From positions 868,001 to 932,000 of the forward strand of contig NZ_JACCFG010000001.1 in NCBI RefSeq assembly GCF_013416555.1: a DNA stretch of 64,000 nucleotides, given 5' to 3'. This stretch comes from Sphingomonas sp. R-74633 (GTDB lineage: Bacteria > Pseudomonadota > Alphaproteobacteria > Sphingomonadales > Sphingomonadaceae). Numbering within the stretch: the stretch's first letter is position 1; every line of letters begins with the position of its first letter. The translations under genes were made by a program, and so were the position numbers. The notes beneath the pieces were generated by a model. The model made no database searches. It worked only from the letters and a program-made list of their open reading frames with translations, and was not told the DNA's origin. Below, one piece after another: positions 39,015 to 49,574 of the stretch.

Positions 39015-40898
39015 CTAATCCTCGAAATTTTCATCGTCCGCAAGCATCAGATTCGCGAGGCGCGTTTCCAGCTCCTGGCGCTGCCGCAGCAAAGCCGTTT
39101 GCCGGGCAAACGCCACGTCGTCGAAACGCTCGAGCATCACGGCCGTTGCCTCTGCCAGCGCCGCGTCCACTGCCGGTCGCGCCACCATCACTGCGATCGC
39201 CTCGTTCAGGTCTTCGCGCGCCTTCTTTTCCTCGGCCTCGGGCCGGGTAAAGGAGAAGGGCAGGGTATCGGCCCGCAGCAGCTCGCTCGCCATCTGATCA
39301 AATCCGGACCGCGCCAATATGGTGAGCACTTTGGCACGATCAAGCTGTCGGTCTTCCAGCGCCACATCGACCACTGCCTCGAACAGCTTGCCGAGCGCCC
39401 CTGAGGCGCCGCGCAGACTACCGAGCACCTCCATATGGCGAGCGATCTCGGCCGGATGGCGGATCAGCCCGGCGAGCACGGCTTTGGCGAGGATCGGATC
39501 GAGCCCGCCGGCCTGTACCGAGCGTGTCTGCTGGGTCAGCGGCGGCTCGGGGGGGAGCCAGTTACCGCGCTTGTCGCGCTTGCCACGCGCGGCGGGAGCG
39601 CCGGGGCCGCGCTGCCCGCGGGCCTCAAAGGCGCGCTGGCCGCGCCCGAAATGCATGTCGGTACGCTCGCGGAACTCGGCGAGATATTCGTGTTTGACGT
39701 TCGCGTCGCCGATCGTGTCGGCGAGCGCGGCAAGGCGGCGCTTGAGCCCGGCGCGCTGCTCGGGCGTGTCGAGCGGCTCGGCGGCGATCTCGCTTTGCCA
39801 GAGGCGATCGACCAGCGGCTGCGCCTTGCCGAGCAGCGCTTCAAAGGCACCCGGGCCCTGGGCGCGGACCAGATCGTCGGGATCGAGCCCGTCGGGCAGC
39901 GTGACGAAGGCGAGGCTGCGCCCGGGCTCGAGCATCGGCATGGCGCGGTGCGCGGCGCGTAGCGCAGCCTTTTGCCCCGCCGAATCGCCGTCAAAGCAGA
40001 GCAGGGGGACGTCGGCGATCCGCCAGAGCCGCTCGAGCTGGTGCTCGGTCATCGCCGTGCCGAGCGGCGCCACTGCCTCGCCGAACCCGGCCTGGGCGAG
40101 CGCGATCACGTCCATATAGCCCTCGACTGCGATGATCCGGCCGGACTTGCGCGCCGCGGCCTGGGCGCGGTCGAGATTGTAGAGCGTGCGGCCCTTGTCG
40201 AAGAGCGGGGTCTCGGGAGAGTTGAGATATTTCGGCTCGCCGTCGCCGATGATGCGGCCGCCGAACGCAATCGCGCGGCCGCGTACATCGCGGATGGGGA
40301 TCATCAGCCGGCCGCGGAATCGGTCGTACGGGTCCTTGCCCTCGACCGAGATCAACATCCCGGCCTCGACCAGCATCGGATCGCCGTAGCTTTTCAGCGC
40401 TTCCTTTAGCTTGCCGCGCGAATCGGGGGAGAAGCCGATACCGAACGTCTTGGCGGTCTCCTCGTTGATCCCGCGCTTCTTGAGCACCGCGCGCGCCTCC
40501 GCGCCCTCGATGCCGTGGAGCCGCTCGACGAAGAACTTTGCCGCATCCTCCATCGCCTCATGCAGGCCCTTGGCGCGCTCGGCTTTTTCCGCCGACCGGC
40601 GATCCTGCTCGGGCATTTCGAGGCCGGCGGCCTGGACCAGCTCCTTCACCGCATCGATGAAGGGCAGGCCCCGCTGGTCGGTCATCCAGCGGATCGCGTC
40701 GCCATGGGCGCCACAGCCGAAGCAGTGATAAAAGCCCTTGTCGTCATTGACGTAGAAGCTCGGCGTCTTCTCATTGTGGAACGGGCAGCAGGCACGGAAT
40801 TCCCGTCCCGCCTTCTGGAGCTTGACCGTCTTGGCGATCAGCCCGGACAGCAGGGTGCGGGCGCGGAGTTCGTCGAGAAAGGCGGGAGTGAGGGACAC
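39015..40898 (-). CDS. dnaG: DNA primase
   Basis: DnaG makes RNA primers at the replication fork. The 627-residue protein has the zinc-binding domain (C38, H41, C59, C62 in CCPFHNEKTPSF and YHCFGCGAHGD), the catalytic core with the TOPRIM motif VEGYMDVIALAQAG (about 260) and LLCFDGDSAGQKAA, and a C-terminal helicase-binding domain. GTG at 40898 abuts the TAA of the DUF559 gene with no spacer. Its Shine-Dalgarno sequence (GGGAGGGGGAG) is supplied by the palindromic repeat at 40902-40927, so the present translation start depends on inserted DNA. Confidence 0.97.
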   Translation of the reverse strand: MSLTPAFLDELRARTLLSGLIAKTVKLQKAGREFRACCPFHNEKTPSFYVNDDKGFYHCFGCGAHGDAIRWMTDQRGLPFIDAVKELVQAAGLEMPEQDRRSAEKAERAKGLHEAMEDAAKFFVERLHGIEGAEARAVLKKRGINEETAKTFGIGFSPDSRGKLKEALKSYGDPMLVEAGMLISVEGKDPYDRFRGRLMIPIRDVRGRAIAFGGRIIGDGEPKYLNSPETPLFDKGRTLYNLDRAQAAARKSGRIIAVEGYMDVIALAQAGFGEAVAPLGTAMTEHQLERLWRIADVPLLCFDGDSAGQKAALRAAHRAMPMLEPGRSLAFVTLPDGLDPDDLVRAQGPGAFEALLGKAQPLVDRLWQSEIAAEPLDTPEQRAGLKRRLAALADTIGDANVKHEYLAEFRERTDMHFGRGQRAFEARGQRGPGAPAARGKRDKRGNWLPPEPPLTQQTRSVQAGGLDPILAKAVLAGLIRHPAEIARHMEVLGSLRGASGALGKLFEAVVDVALEDRQLDRAKVLTILARSGFDQMASELLRADTLPFSFTRPEAEEKKAREDLNEAIAVMVARPAVDAALAEATAVMLERFDDVAFARQTALLRQRQELETRLANLMLADDENFED

Positions 40899-41312
40899 TT
40901 ACTCCCCCTCCCTTCCAAGGGAGGGGGCTGGGGGGAGGGTGCGTCCGCGATTCCACTGTCGCACGGGAAGCCCCCGCGCCCGAGCCGCTATCGTCTCAAG
41001 TACGCCGTCGATGTTGGTCGCGACCTCATGATTGGTAAAGCGAAGCACTGTGTAACCTAATTGGCCAAGTCCGATGTCACGATCTCTGTCGGCATCGGCA
41101 ACATGGGTGTCGCCATCGACCTCGACCACCAGCCCTATGCTAGCAGCGCAGAAATCGACGATGCACGGTTCGATGATGTGCTGGAAGCGAAACTTGAGCC
41201 CTTCCAGCTGAGAGGCCCGAAGGCGCTGCCAGAGCTTTTCTTCCATGGGCGTGGGGTTGTGGCGAAGCTCCTTCGCTCGCGCCTGCATCCACAGCGTGCT
41301 CTGCGTGAACAC
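40899..41312 (-). CDS. DUF559 endonuclease-like protein within repeat element
   Basis: The 137-residue protein belongs to DUF559, a PD-(D/E)XK-like (Vsr/restriction-fold) family. It shows RHNPTPMEEKLWQRLR (17-32), FRFQHIIEPCIVDFCAASIGLVVEVDGDTH (41-70) with D53, E64 and D66 as likely catalytic acids and H70, and GYTVLRFTNHEV (86-97). The last 15 residues (LPPAPSLGREGE end) are encoded by the flanking palindrome. GTG at 41312 or ATG at 41288 could start it. It lies between yqeY and dnaG, genes usually adjacent in this group. Activity is unproven. Confidence 0.88.
   Translation of the reverse strand: MFTQSTLWMQARAKELRHNPTPMEEKLWQRLRASQLEGLKFRFQHIIEPCIVDFCAASIGLVVEVDGDTHVADADRDRDIGLGQLGYTVLRFTNHEVATNIDGVLETIAARARGLPVRQWNRGRTLPPAPSLGREGE
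40902..40916 (-). promoter_or_regulatory. Repeat-derived ribosome binding site of dnaG
   Basis: Reading on the minus strand, GGAAGGGAGGGGGAG precedes TAA and then the GTG start of dnaG. It is the right half of the element's palindrome, so the site comes from the repeat rather than ancestral dnaG leader sequence. Confidence 0.6.
40902..40944. repeat. Palindromic repeat, dnaG-side end of DUF559 element
   Basis: CCCCCTCCCTT (40904-40914), loop CC, AAGGGAGGGGG (40917-40927), then CTGGGGGGAGGGTG. It is an inverted copy of 41311-41352 with few differences. Confidence 0.85.
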
Positions 41313-41352
41313 TCACCCACCCCCCAACCCCCTCCCTTGGAAGGGAGGGGGA
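41311..41352. repeat. Palindromic repeat, yqeY-side end of DUF559 element
   Basis: CACCCCCCAACC is followed by CCCCCTCCCTT (41328-41338), loop GG, AAGGGAGGGGG (41341-41351). Its reverse complement matches the dnaG-side copy over about 40 bases. It lies eight bases beyond the yqeY stop. Confidence 0.85.
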
Positions 41353-41359
41353 GCTAGAT

Positions 41360-41812
41360 TTAGCTCAGCGCCGCCTTCACCAGGCCGCTGGCCTTGCTCA
41401 TGTCGAGCGTGGTCGCGTGGCGCGTCTTCAGTTCGGCCATCACGCGGCCCATGTCCTTCATGCCCGACGCGCCGAGCTCGGCCTTGATCGCCTCGATCGC
41501 GGCGCTGGTCTCGGCGTCGCTCATCTGAGCGGGGAGGAAGCGCTCGATCACCGCAACCTCGGCCTTCTCGTTATCGGCGAGTTCCTGGCGGCCGCCTTTC
41601 TCGAACATCTCGATCGATTCGCGGCGCTGCTTGACCATCTTCTGGAGCACTTCGATCACCATCGCGTCGTCGTCCATCGGCTGCGCCTTCACGCGTTCCT
41701 CGATGTCGCGGTTCTTGATCGCGCTCTGGATCAGGCTGATCGCGCCGCGGGTCTCCTTGTCGCCGGCTTTCATCGCGGTGATCTGGGCTGCCTTGATATC
41801 GTCTCGGATCAT
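41360..41812 (-). CDS. GatB/YqeY domain protein
   Basis: The 150-residue protein is a free-standing YqeY domain, related to the tail of the GatB amidotransferase subunit that contacts tRNA. Family blocks are DDIKAAQITAMKAGDKETRGAISLIQSAIKNRDIE, EVLQKMVKQRRESIEMFEKGGRQELADNEKAEVAVIERFLPAQMSD and MGRVMAELKTRH. Its exact role is unknown; it may bind tRNA. It heads the minus-strand yqeY-DUF559-dnaG-rpoD unit and is divergent from carA, with a 126-base shared regulatory gap. Confidence 0.93.
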   Translation of the reverse strand: MIRDDIKAAQITAMKAGDKETRGAISLIQSAIKNRDIEERVKAQPMDDDAMVIEVLQKMVKQRRESIEMFEKGGRQELADNEKAEVAVIERFLPAQMSDAETSAAIEAIKAELGASGMKDMGRVMAELKTRHATTLDMSKASGLVKAALS

Positions 41813-41938
41813 TTCATCTCTCGTGAATCGGGGATTGACCTCGCAATAGACCCGGGAACCGGTTGACGCGAGGGGGGTAGGGGTCTAGCGGGCGGCACTT
41901 AGCGACATTGCTGCAATCTGATGGAGAGCCACCCCTAA

Positions 41939-43105
41939 ATGGCCGAAGCCAATTCCATGCCCATGCCTTCCGGAGCCACGGGCGTATTGGTGTTAGCGTC
42001 AGGGGATGTAATCTGGGGCCGCGGCTTCGGCGCAGAGGGCCAGGCCGTCGGCGAAGTGTGCTTCCACACCGCGATGACCGGCTATCAGGAGATCATGACC
42101 GACCCGAGCTTCGCCGGTCAGATCATCAACTTCACCTTCCCGCATATCGGCAATGTCGGCGCCAACCCCGACGATATCGAAGCGGACGATCCACATGCGC
42201 TGGGCATGATCGTGCGCGAGGACGTGACCGAGCCGAGCAACTTCCGTTCGACCGAGCATCTCGATGCTTGGATGAAGAAGCATGCCCGTATCGGCCTCTC
42301 CGGCATCGATACCCGCGCCCTGACCCGCCGCATCCGGCTTGCCGGTGCGCCCAACGGCGTGATCGCACATTCGGCCGAGGGCAAGTTCGATATTCCGCTG
42401 CTCCTCGAGATGGCGCGCGGCTGGCCGGGCCTGGAAGGCATGGACCTCGCGATTAGCGTGACGACCGAGACGCATTATGGCTGGGAAGGCGGCGTCTGGC
42501 GCCTGGGCTTCGGCTATGGGCCGGAAGGCGCCGAGGACAATCGCCCGCACGTCGTGGCGATCGATTACGGCTCGAAGCGCAACATCTTCCGCAACCTGGT
42601 TGCCGCCGGCGCCAAGGTGACCGTGCTGCCTGCGGCTGCGACCTTTGAGCAGGTGATGTCGTTCAACCCGGACGGCTTCTTCCTGTCGAACGGCCCGGGC
42701 GACCCGGCCGCGACCGGCGAATATGCCGTGCCGGTGATCCGCCAGCTGCTCGACACCGGCAAGCCGCTGTTCGGCATCTGCCTGGGCCACCAGCTGCTTG
42801 GCCTGGCGGTGGGCGCCGAGACCACCAAGATGTTCCAGGGCCATCGCGGTGCCAACCATCCGGTCAAGCGGCTGGAAGACGGTGCGGTCGAGATCACCAG
42901 CATGAACCACGGCTTCGCAGTCGAGCGCGAGACGCTGCCCGAGAATGTCCGCGAGACGCATGTGTCGCTGTTCGACGGATCGAACGCGGGGATCGAGCTG
43001 ACCGACCGGCAGGCGTTCAGCGTCCAGTATCACCCCGAGGCCAGCCCGGGGCCGCAGGACAGCCTGTATCTGTTCGAGCGGTTCGTGGGGATGATGGCCA
43101 AGTGA
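41939..43105 (+). CDS. carA: Carbamoyl-phosphate synthase small subunit
   Basis: CarA hydrolyses glutamine and passes ammonia to CarB for carbamoyl phosphate synthesis (arginine and pyrimidines). The 388-residue protein has the CPSase_sm N-terminal domain (GEVCFHTAMTGYQEIMTDPSFAGQIINFTFPHIGN) and a class I amidotransferase domain: nucleophile C281 in GICLGHQLLGLA, and the His/Glu pair in QYHPEASPGPQDS. The ATG at 41939 precedes a variable N-terminus. Its stop overlaps the GTG of a small secreted ORF by four bases. Confidence 0.97.
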   Translation: MAEANSMPMPSGATGVLVLASGDVIWGRGFGAEGQAVGEVCFHTAMTGYQEIMTDPSFAGQIINFTFPHIGNVGANPDDIEADDPHALGMIVREDVTEPSNFRSTEHLDAWMKKHARIGLSGIDTRALTRRIRLAGAPNGVIAHSAEGKFDIPLLLEMARGWPGLEGMDLAISVTTETHYGWEGGVWRLGFGYGPEGAEDNRPHVVAIDYGSKRNIFRNLVAAGAKVTVLPAAATFEQVMSFNPDGFFLSNGPGDPAATGEYAVPVIRQLLDTGKPLFGICLGHQLLGLAVGAETTKMFQGHRGANHPVKRLEDGAVEITSMNHGFAVERETLPENVRETHVSLFDGSNAGIELTDRQAFSVQYHPEASPGPQDSLYLFERFVGMMAK

Positions 43106-43449
43106 TCGCGCTGGCGCTCCTCCTGGCCTTTGTAGCCCCGCAGGATGCCCAGCGCCGGCCGCCGACTTTCACAGTTACGGCTGCCGACGGGTCGAAGCAG
43201 ACATTCCTGGGCTTTGTAGCCTTCGGCACAGAAGAAGTGCTGGGCAAGCTCGACGCGGCGGCCAAGGCGAAGAACCTCGCCACCGCGCGCGCCGATGAAG
43301 GCGGCAAGCTCGAGTTGATGGTCTTCTTCGATTCGAAGACCGACAAGAAGACCGCGACTGCGCTGTATGCACAGGCATCGAGCGGTGCCTTTGGCGCGCT
43401 GCAAACTGGCATGTTGCTGGTTCCGCAGGGTGCAGTGCGCCCCAACTGA
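43102..43449 (+). CDS. Small secreted protein between carA and carB
   Basis: The 115-residue protein has a short hydrophobic N-terminus (MIALALLLAFVA) that could be a signal peptide or anchor, then a polar Lys/Ala-rich domain (ADGSKQTFLGFVAFGTEEVLGKLDAAAKAKNLA). There are no cysteines and I do not recognise a family. GTG at 43102 overlaps the carA stop by four bases (GTGA) and carB begins 49 bases later, so it is probably translated from the carAB transcript although its product is likely exported. Confidence 0.65.
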   Translation: MIALALLLAFVAPQDAQRRPPTFTVTAADGSKQTFLGFVAFGTEEVLGKLDAAAKAKNLATARADEGGKLELMVFFDSKTDKKTATALYAQASSGAFGALQTGMLLVPQGAVRPN

Positions 43450-43498
43450 TCTCCGCAGCCCGTAAGGGATCTGCCAGAATTAGGACCGAATACGACTG

Positions 43499-46828
<3,330 letters not shown>

Positions 46829-46845
46829 TCCTCTTTCTTGCTTCA

Positions 46846-46930
46846 CCGGCGAAAGCCGGGCCCAGCACGACGCGCTCGAGGCGCAGCACGCGCCTCGTAA
46901 GTCATTGCAACTGGGCCCGGCCTTCGCCGG
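46846..46930. repeat. Paired REP-like element after carB
   Basis: Arms 46846-46865 (CCGGCGAAAGCCGGGCCCAG) and 46911-46930 are inverted copies with one mismatch, 45 bases apart. The arm is the same family as 25943-25972 but with one G deleted in the CCGGGG run. It could act as the transcript end of carB. Confidence 0.8.
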
Positions 46931-46980
46931 GAAACAACGAGATATATTAGGCCTACGCAGACTAGATAACTTTCCTAGCC

Positions 46981-47009
46981 TTGCACGGCGCCCGCAGGCG
47001 TCTTATTAT
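46981..47009 (+). promoter_or_regulatory. Sigma-70-type promoter of greA
   Basis: TTGCAC (46981-46986) and TATTAT (47004-47009) are 17 bases apart, a good housekeeping promoter match. Transcription would start near 47016, giving a leader of about 90 bases before greA. Confidence 0.6.
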
Positions 47010-47105
47010 TCGCATTCGCACAATTGATCTCCCCCATCAGTATCCATGTGCGGGCGTCCCCCCGGGGCCGCTTGTGGAACGGGGCGTTTTGAAGGGCTTT
47101 GGTGG

Positions 47106-47582
47106 ATGGCGACGGTCGAAAAGATGCCGATGCTCAAGGAGGGCTACGAGAAGCTCACCGCAGAGCTGAAGCGCCTCAAAATCGAGCGACCTCTGATCGT
47201 GGATGCGATCGAGGAAGCCCGCGCGCATGGCGATCTTTCGGAAAACGCCGAATATCATGCCGCCAAGGAGCAGCAGGGCCAGAACGAAGCGACGATCGCC
47301 GATATCGAAGGCAAGCTGAGCCGCGCCCAGATCATCGATCCGCGCGAGCTTTCGGGCGACAAGGTCGTGTTCGGCGCGACGGTGACGCTGCTCGACGAGG
47401 ACGAGAAGCCGATCAAGTACCAGATCGTCAGCGAGACCGAGGCCGATGCCGGCAAGGGTCGCATCTCGTACAACTCGCCGCTTGGTCGCGCGCTGATCGG
47501 CCGCAAGGTGGATGAAGAGGTCGAGGTCTCGGTGCCCGCCGGCGACCGCTATTATCTGGTGTCGAAAATCGAATTCATCTGA
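47106..47582 (+). CDS. greA: Transcription elongation factor GreA
   Basis: GreA enters the RNA polymerase secondary channel and stimulates cleavage of backtracked RNA. The 158-residue protein has the N-terminal coiled coil ([49 protein letters not shown]) with the acidic tip [13 protein letters not shown], and the FKBP-like C-terminal domain ending [28 protein letters not shown] at 47106 gives family length; the frame extends 20 codons upstream without conservation. The rhomboid-like gene starts two bases after its stop. Confidence 0.97.
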   Translation: MATVEKMPMLKEGYEKLTAELKRLKIERPLIVDAIEEARAHGDLSENAEYHAAKEQQGQNEATIADIEGKLSRAQIIDPRELSGDKVVFGATVTLLDEDEKPIKYQIVSETEADAGKGRISYNSPLGRALIGRKVDEEVEVSVPAGDRYYLVSKIEFI

Positions 47583-47584
47583 GC

Positions 47585-48241
47585 GTGAAGTTTCGCGACT
47601 TTCCCGCAACGATCACGATCTGTGCGATCACGGCGCTGGTCAGTGCCGTGATCCTGATCACGCGCCAGCTTCCGGATGCGGTGGTGCTGGCAGGCTTCAT
47701 TCCCGCCCGGCTGCAGACCGAACTGTTCGCGCCCGGCACCTGGGCGGTGCCGGCGCTGCTGACGCCGTTCTCGACGCTTTTCATCCATGCCGGCGCGCTG
47801 CAGATCTTCTTCAACGTACTGATGCTGGTCATCACCGGGCAGAAGACCGAGCAGGCGATCGGCTGGCCGCAGTTCGTGCTGCTTTACGCATTCGGCGCCT
47901 TCGCTTCCGCTGCCACTTATTATCTGGTCGCACCCGACGCGATGTGGCCGCTGCTCGGCATGAACGGCGCGCTCTCGGCAGTGATCGGAGCCTATTCGCT
48001 GCTCTATGGGCAGCCGCGCAATCCGCCGATCGGACCGTTTTCGGCGCGTACGGTGCACGTGGCATGGCTCGCCGCGGCGTGGACGGCGATCAGCGTGCTG
48101 GGCGCCTTGATCCAGCCGGTATCCGCCGGCAGTTCGGCCTGGGAAGTGTTCGCCTGGGGCGCCGCGGCGCCGATCGGCGGCTTCCTAGCGGGGCTGGCCG
48201 CTGCGCGGCCCCTGTTCATGTGGCACTGGCGCAAGGCCTGA
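47585..48241 (+). CDS. Rhomboid-fold membrane protein lacking catalytic residues
   Basis: The 218-residue protein has six predicted membrane helices in rhomboid order. Helix 2 keeps H68 and N77 (FIHAGALQIFFNVLMLVITG). At the nucleophile site, where active enzymes have GxSGA, it reads GMNGA (N127). In the last helix the catalytic histidine position before IGGFLAG is proline (P196). Both dyad residues are therefore missing and it should be a pseudoprotease, perhaps binding membrane proteins. GTG at 47585 starts two bases after greA, so they share a transcript. Confidence 0.85.
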   Translation: MKFRDFPATITICAITALVSAVILITRQLPDAVVLAGFIPARLQTELFAPGTWAVPALLTPFSTLFIHAGALQIFFNVLMLVITGQKTEQAIGWPQFVLLYAFGAFASAATYYLVAPDAMWPLLGMNGALSAVIGAYSLLYGQPRNPPIGPFSARTVHVAWLAAAWTAISVLGALIQPVSAGSSAWEVFAWGAAAPIGGFLAGLAAARPLFMWHWRKA

Positions 48242-48266
48242 GCGCTTTCGAGCGCTGAACGCTGCT

Positions 48267-48284
48267 CCCCGGCCGAGGCCGGGG
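48267..48284. terminator. REP-type hairpin between convergent genes
   Basis: CCCCGGC-CGAG-GCCGGGG forms a seven-base GC stem between the rhomboid-like gene and the convergent DUF4170 gene. It is a core unit of the REP-like family and probably serves as a shared transcript end. No T-run is present. Confidence 0.45.
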
Positions 48285-48300
48285 AACGCATCACTGAAAC

Positions 48301-48519
48301 TTAGGCGTCGAGATCGGGCTCGAGCAGCCGGTGCAGATGCACCACGACATAGCGCATCTCGGCATCATCAACCGTGCGCTGGGCGGCACTGCGCCAGGCA
48401 TTCTCCGCGCTGGCATAGTCGGGATAGATGCCGACGACATCGAGCTTGGTCGGATCGACGAAATCGAGAGTCATCGGATCGGTCACGCGACCGCCGAAGA
48501 CGAGATGCAGCTTGCTCAT
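48301..48519 (-). CDS. DUF4170 family protein
   Basis: The 72-residue protein matches the DUF4170 pattern known from alphaproteobacteria: LVFGGRVTDPMTLDFVDPTKLDVVGIYPDYASAENAWRSAAQ and MRYVVVHLHRLLEPD. It is a small soluble cytosolic protein of unknown function. ATG at 48519 follows GGAGG by a good spacing. A perfect 12-base palindrome (GAAAACGTTTTC, 48529-48540) lies just upstream of the ribosome binding site. Confidence 0.88.
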   Translation of the reverse strand: MSKLHLVFGGRVTDPMTLDFVDPTKLDVVGIYPDYASAENAWRSAAQRTVDDAEMRYVVVHLHRLLEPDLDA

Positions 48520-48528
48520 TGGGCCTCC

Positions 48529-48540
48529 GAAAACGTTTTC
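48529..48540. promoter_or_regulatory. Perfect palindrome upstream of DUF4170
   Basis: GAAAACGTTTTC is a perfect 12-base palindrome in the leader of the DUF4170 gene, similar in shape to LacI-type half sites. It could be an operator, or chance. Confidence 0.25.
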
Positions 48541-48578
48541 TTGTTTATAGAGGCCTTAGACAGGGCGGGCGCTTCGCC

Positions 48579-48890
48579 TCAAGCCTTTTGCGTCGCCCCC
48601 TTGGCTGCATCGACGAGATTGCCGAACAGCGCGCCCACGCGATCCTGCGCGGCCTGCTTGCTCGGCAGCAGCCCTTCGATCTCCGCCTTGCCGGCATCCT
48701 TCACTGCCTGGACCGTACCGGTAACCCTGTCGGCGATCTGCTGCCCGGCCCCCTGAAGGAGTTCGCGCTCCTTCTGGCTGCGCGGGATCAGCATGCCGAT
48801 CAGCACGCCCAGCGCGATGCCGCCACCGACCAGCACATAGGGGTTCTCGGTCAGGCTCTCGCTCTGCTCATTTGCGGGGTTGGTGCTCAT
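48579..48890 (-). CDS. YtxH-like small membrane protein
   Basis: The 103-residue protein has one membrane helix near the N-terminus (PYVLVGGGIALGVLIGMLIP, about 17-36) and an amphipathic helical tail (ERELLQGAGQQIADRVTGTVQAVKDAGKAEIEGLL), the layout of YtxH/DUF883-type stress proteins. ATG at 48890 is preferred to GTG at 48893 because it overlaps the TGA of the upstream DUF3618 gene. It is the last of four coupled or closely spaced genes encoding small envelope proteins. Confidence 0.7.
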   Translation of the reverse strand: MSTNPANEQSESLTENPYVLVGGGIALGVLIGMLIPRSQKERELLQGAGQQIADRVTGTVQAVKDAGKAEIEGLLPSKQAAQDRVGALFGNLVDAAKGATQKA

Positions 48891-49222
48891 CACGAGGATC
48901 CTTTCTTGCCTTTAGGCTTCAAACCCGTGGCCGGGTCGCGAGTTTCATGCCGCTTGCCGAGGATGTCGCCGATCCAGCCCCGCGCCATGACGAGGCCGAT
49001 CGTTGCAACGACGCCGGCGGCGGCGAGGGGGCGGCTACGCACCGCTTCGGCGCCCTTGCGGGCAACGGTGGCGACGCCGTGCGCAGCGCTCTCCACGGCG
49101 TCCTGGGCGAGGTTGGAGGGGCTGAGCCGCTCCTGCACCTGACCCAGCGTGCCGAAAAGCTGCGCCTTTGCCGCTTCGATCCGCGCCTTGGCGGCATCCA
49201 CGTCGTGCGGATTCTCGCTCAC
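48890..49222 (-). CDS. DUF3618 domain protein
   Basis: The 110-residue protein begins with the DUF3618 pattern DVDAAKARIEAAKAQLFGTLGQVQERLSPSNL (about 6-37), continues as a helix, and has a weak membrane segment (PLAAAGVVATIGLVMA, about 65-82) before a basic tail (KRHETRDPATGLKPKGKKG). DUF3618 proteins usually sit beside holin-like and DUF883 genes, as here. GTG at 49222 overlaps the stop of the holin-like gene by four bases. Function unknown. Confidence 0.78.
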   Translation of the reverse strand: MSENPHDVDAAKARIEAAKAQLFGTLGQVQERLSPSNLAQDAVESAAHGVATVARKGAEAVRSRPLAAAGVVATIGLVMARGWIGDILGKRHETRDPATGLKPKGKKGSS

Positions 49223-49560
49223 GGCTTTTCCTTGTAGATACGCTTCACATGCGTCCAGGCGAGCCAGCCCATCAGGCCGGCGATCGCGAGGAACGCCGTC
49301 ACCACGATCAGCGTGGCAAAGCCAGGACCGACCAGCGGGGAGAGGGTGAGCACCAGCCCGACGACAAGCGCGACCGCCGCGGCCTGGGCCAGGACCAGCG
49401 CGACCCCGCCCATCCACAGCATCGCCCGCGCGTCACGGAGCTTCGATCGCGCCAAAGTGCGATAATAGCCGAGCTCGGCGTCGGCATAGGACTTGCCGTC
49501 CTCGACCAGCTGCTGAAGCAGCTCGCCGACGCTCTTTTCGTCAGGCCGCGGCGTGTCCAC
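49219..49560 (-). CDS. Phage-holin-3_6-like membrane protein
   Basis: The 113-residue protein has a soluble N-terminal helix (SVGELLQQLVEDGKSYADAELGYYRTLARSKLRD) and two membrane helices (about 48-72 and 78-100), the layout of the Phage_holin_3_6 (DUF1469) family. In bacteria these are chromosomal envelope proteins, not prophage lysis genes, and no phage gene lies nearby. GTG at 49560 follows the DUF883-like gene by 14 bases, and its stop overlaps the DUF3618 gene. Confidence 0.8.
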   Translation of the reverse strand: MDTPRPDEKSVGELLQQLVEDGKSYADAELGYYRTLARSKLRDARAMLWMGGVALVLAQAAAVALVVGLVLTLSPLVGPGFATLIVVTAFLAIAGLMGWLAWTHVKRIYKEKP

Positions 49561-49574
49561 CCCCCGTTACGCTC

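Larger units (their letters stand above)
40902..41352. mobile_element. Candidate DUF559 repeat-bounded element (about 450 bp)
   Basis: One DUF559 gene is bracketed by two inverted copies of the same GC-skewed palindrome (40902-40944 and 41311-41352), each a perfect 11-base stem. The unit interrupts the yqeY-dnaG-rpoD block. The layout resembles a nuclease-plus-terminal-palindrome element of REP/RAYT type, but with a different enzyme family. Mobility is inference, and no target duplication was identified. Confidence 0.5.

Noticed and set aside
49219..49560. Prophage remnant suggested by a holin-like protein
   Set aside because: No other phage gene is present, and this family occurs in chromosomal envelope clusters.
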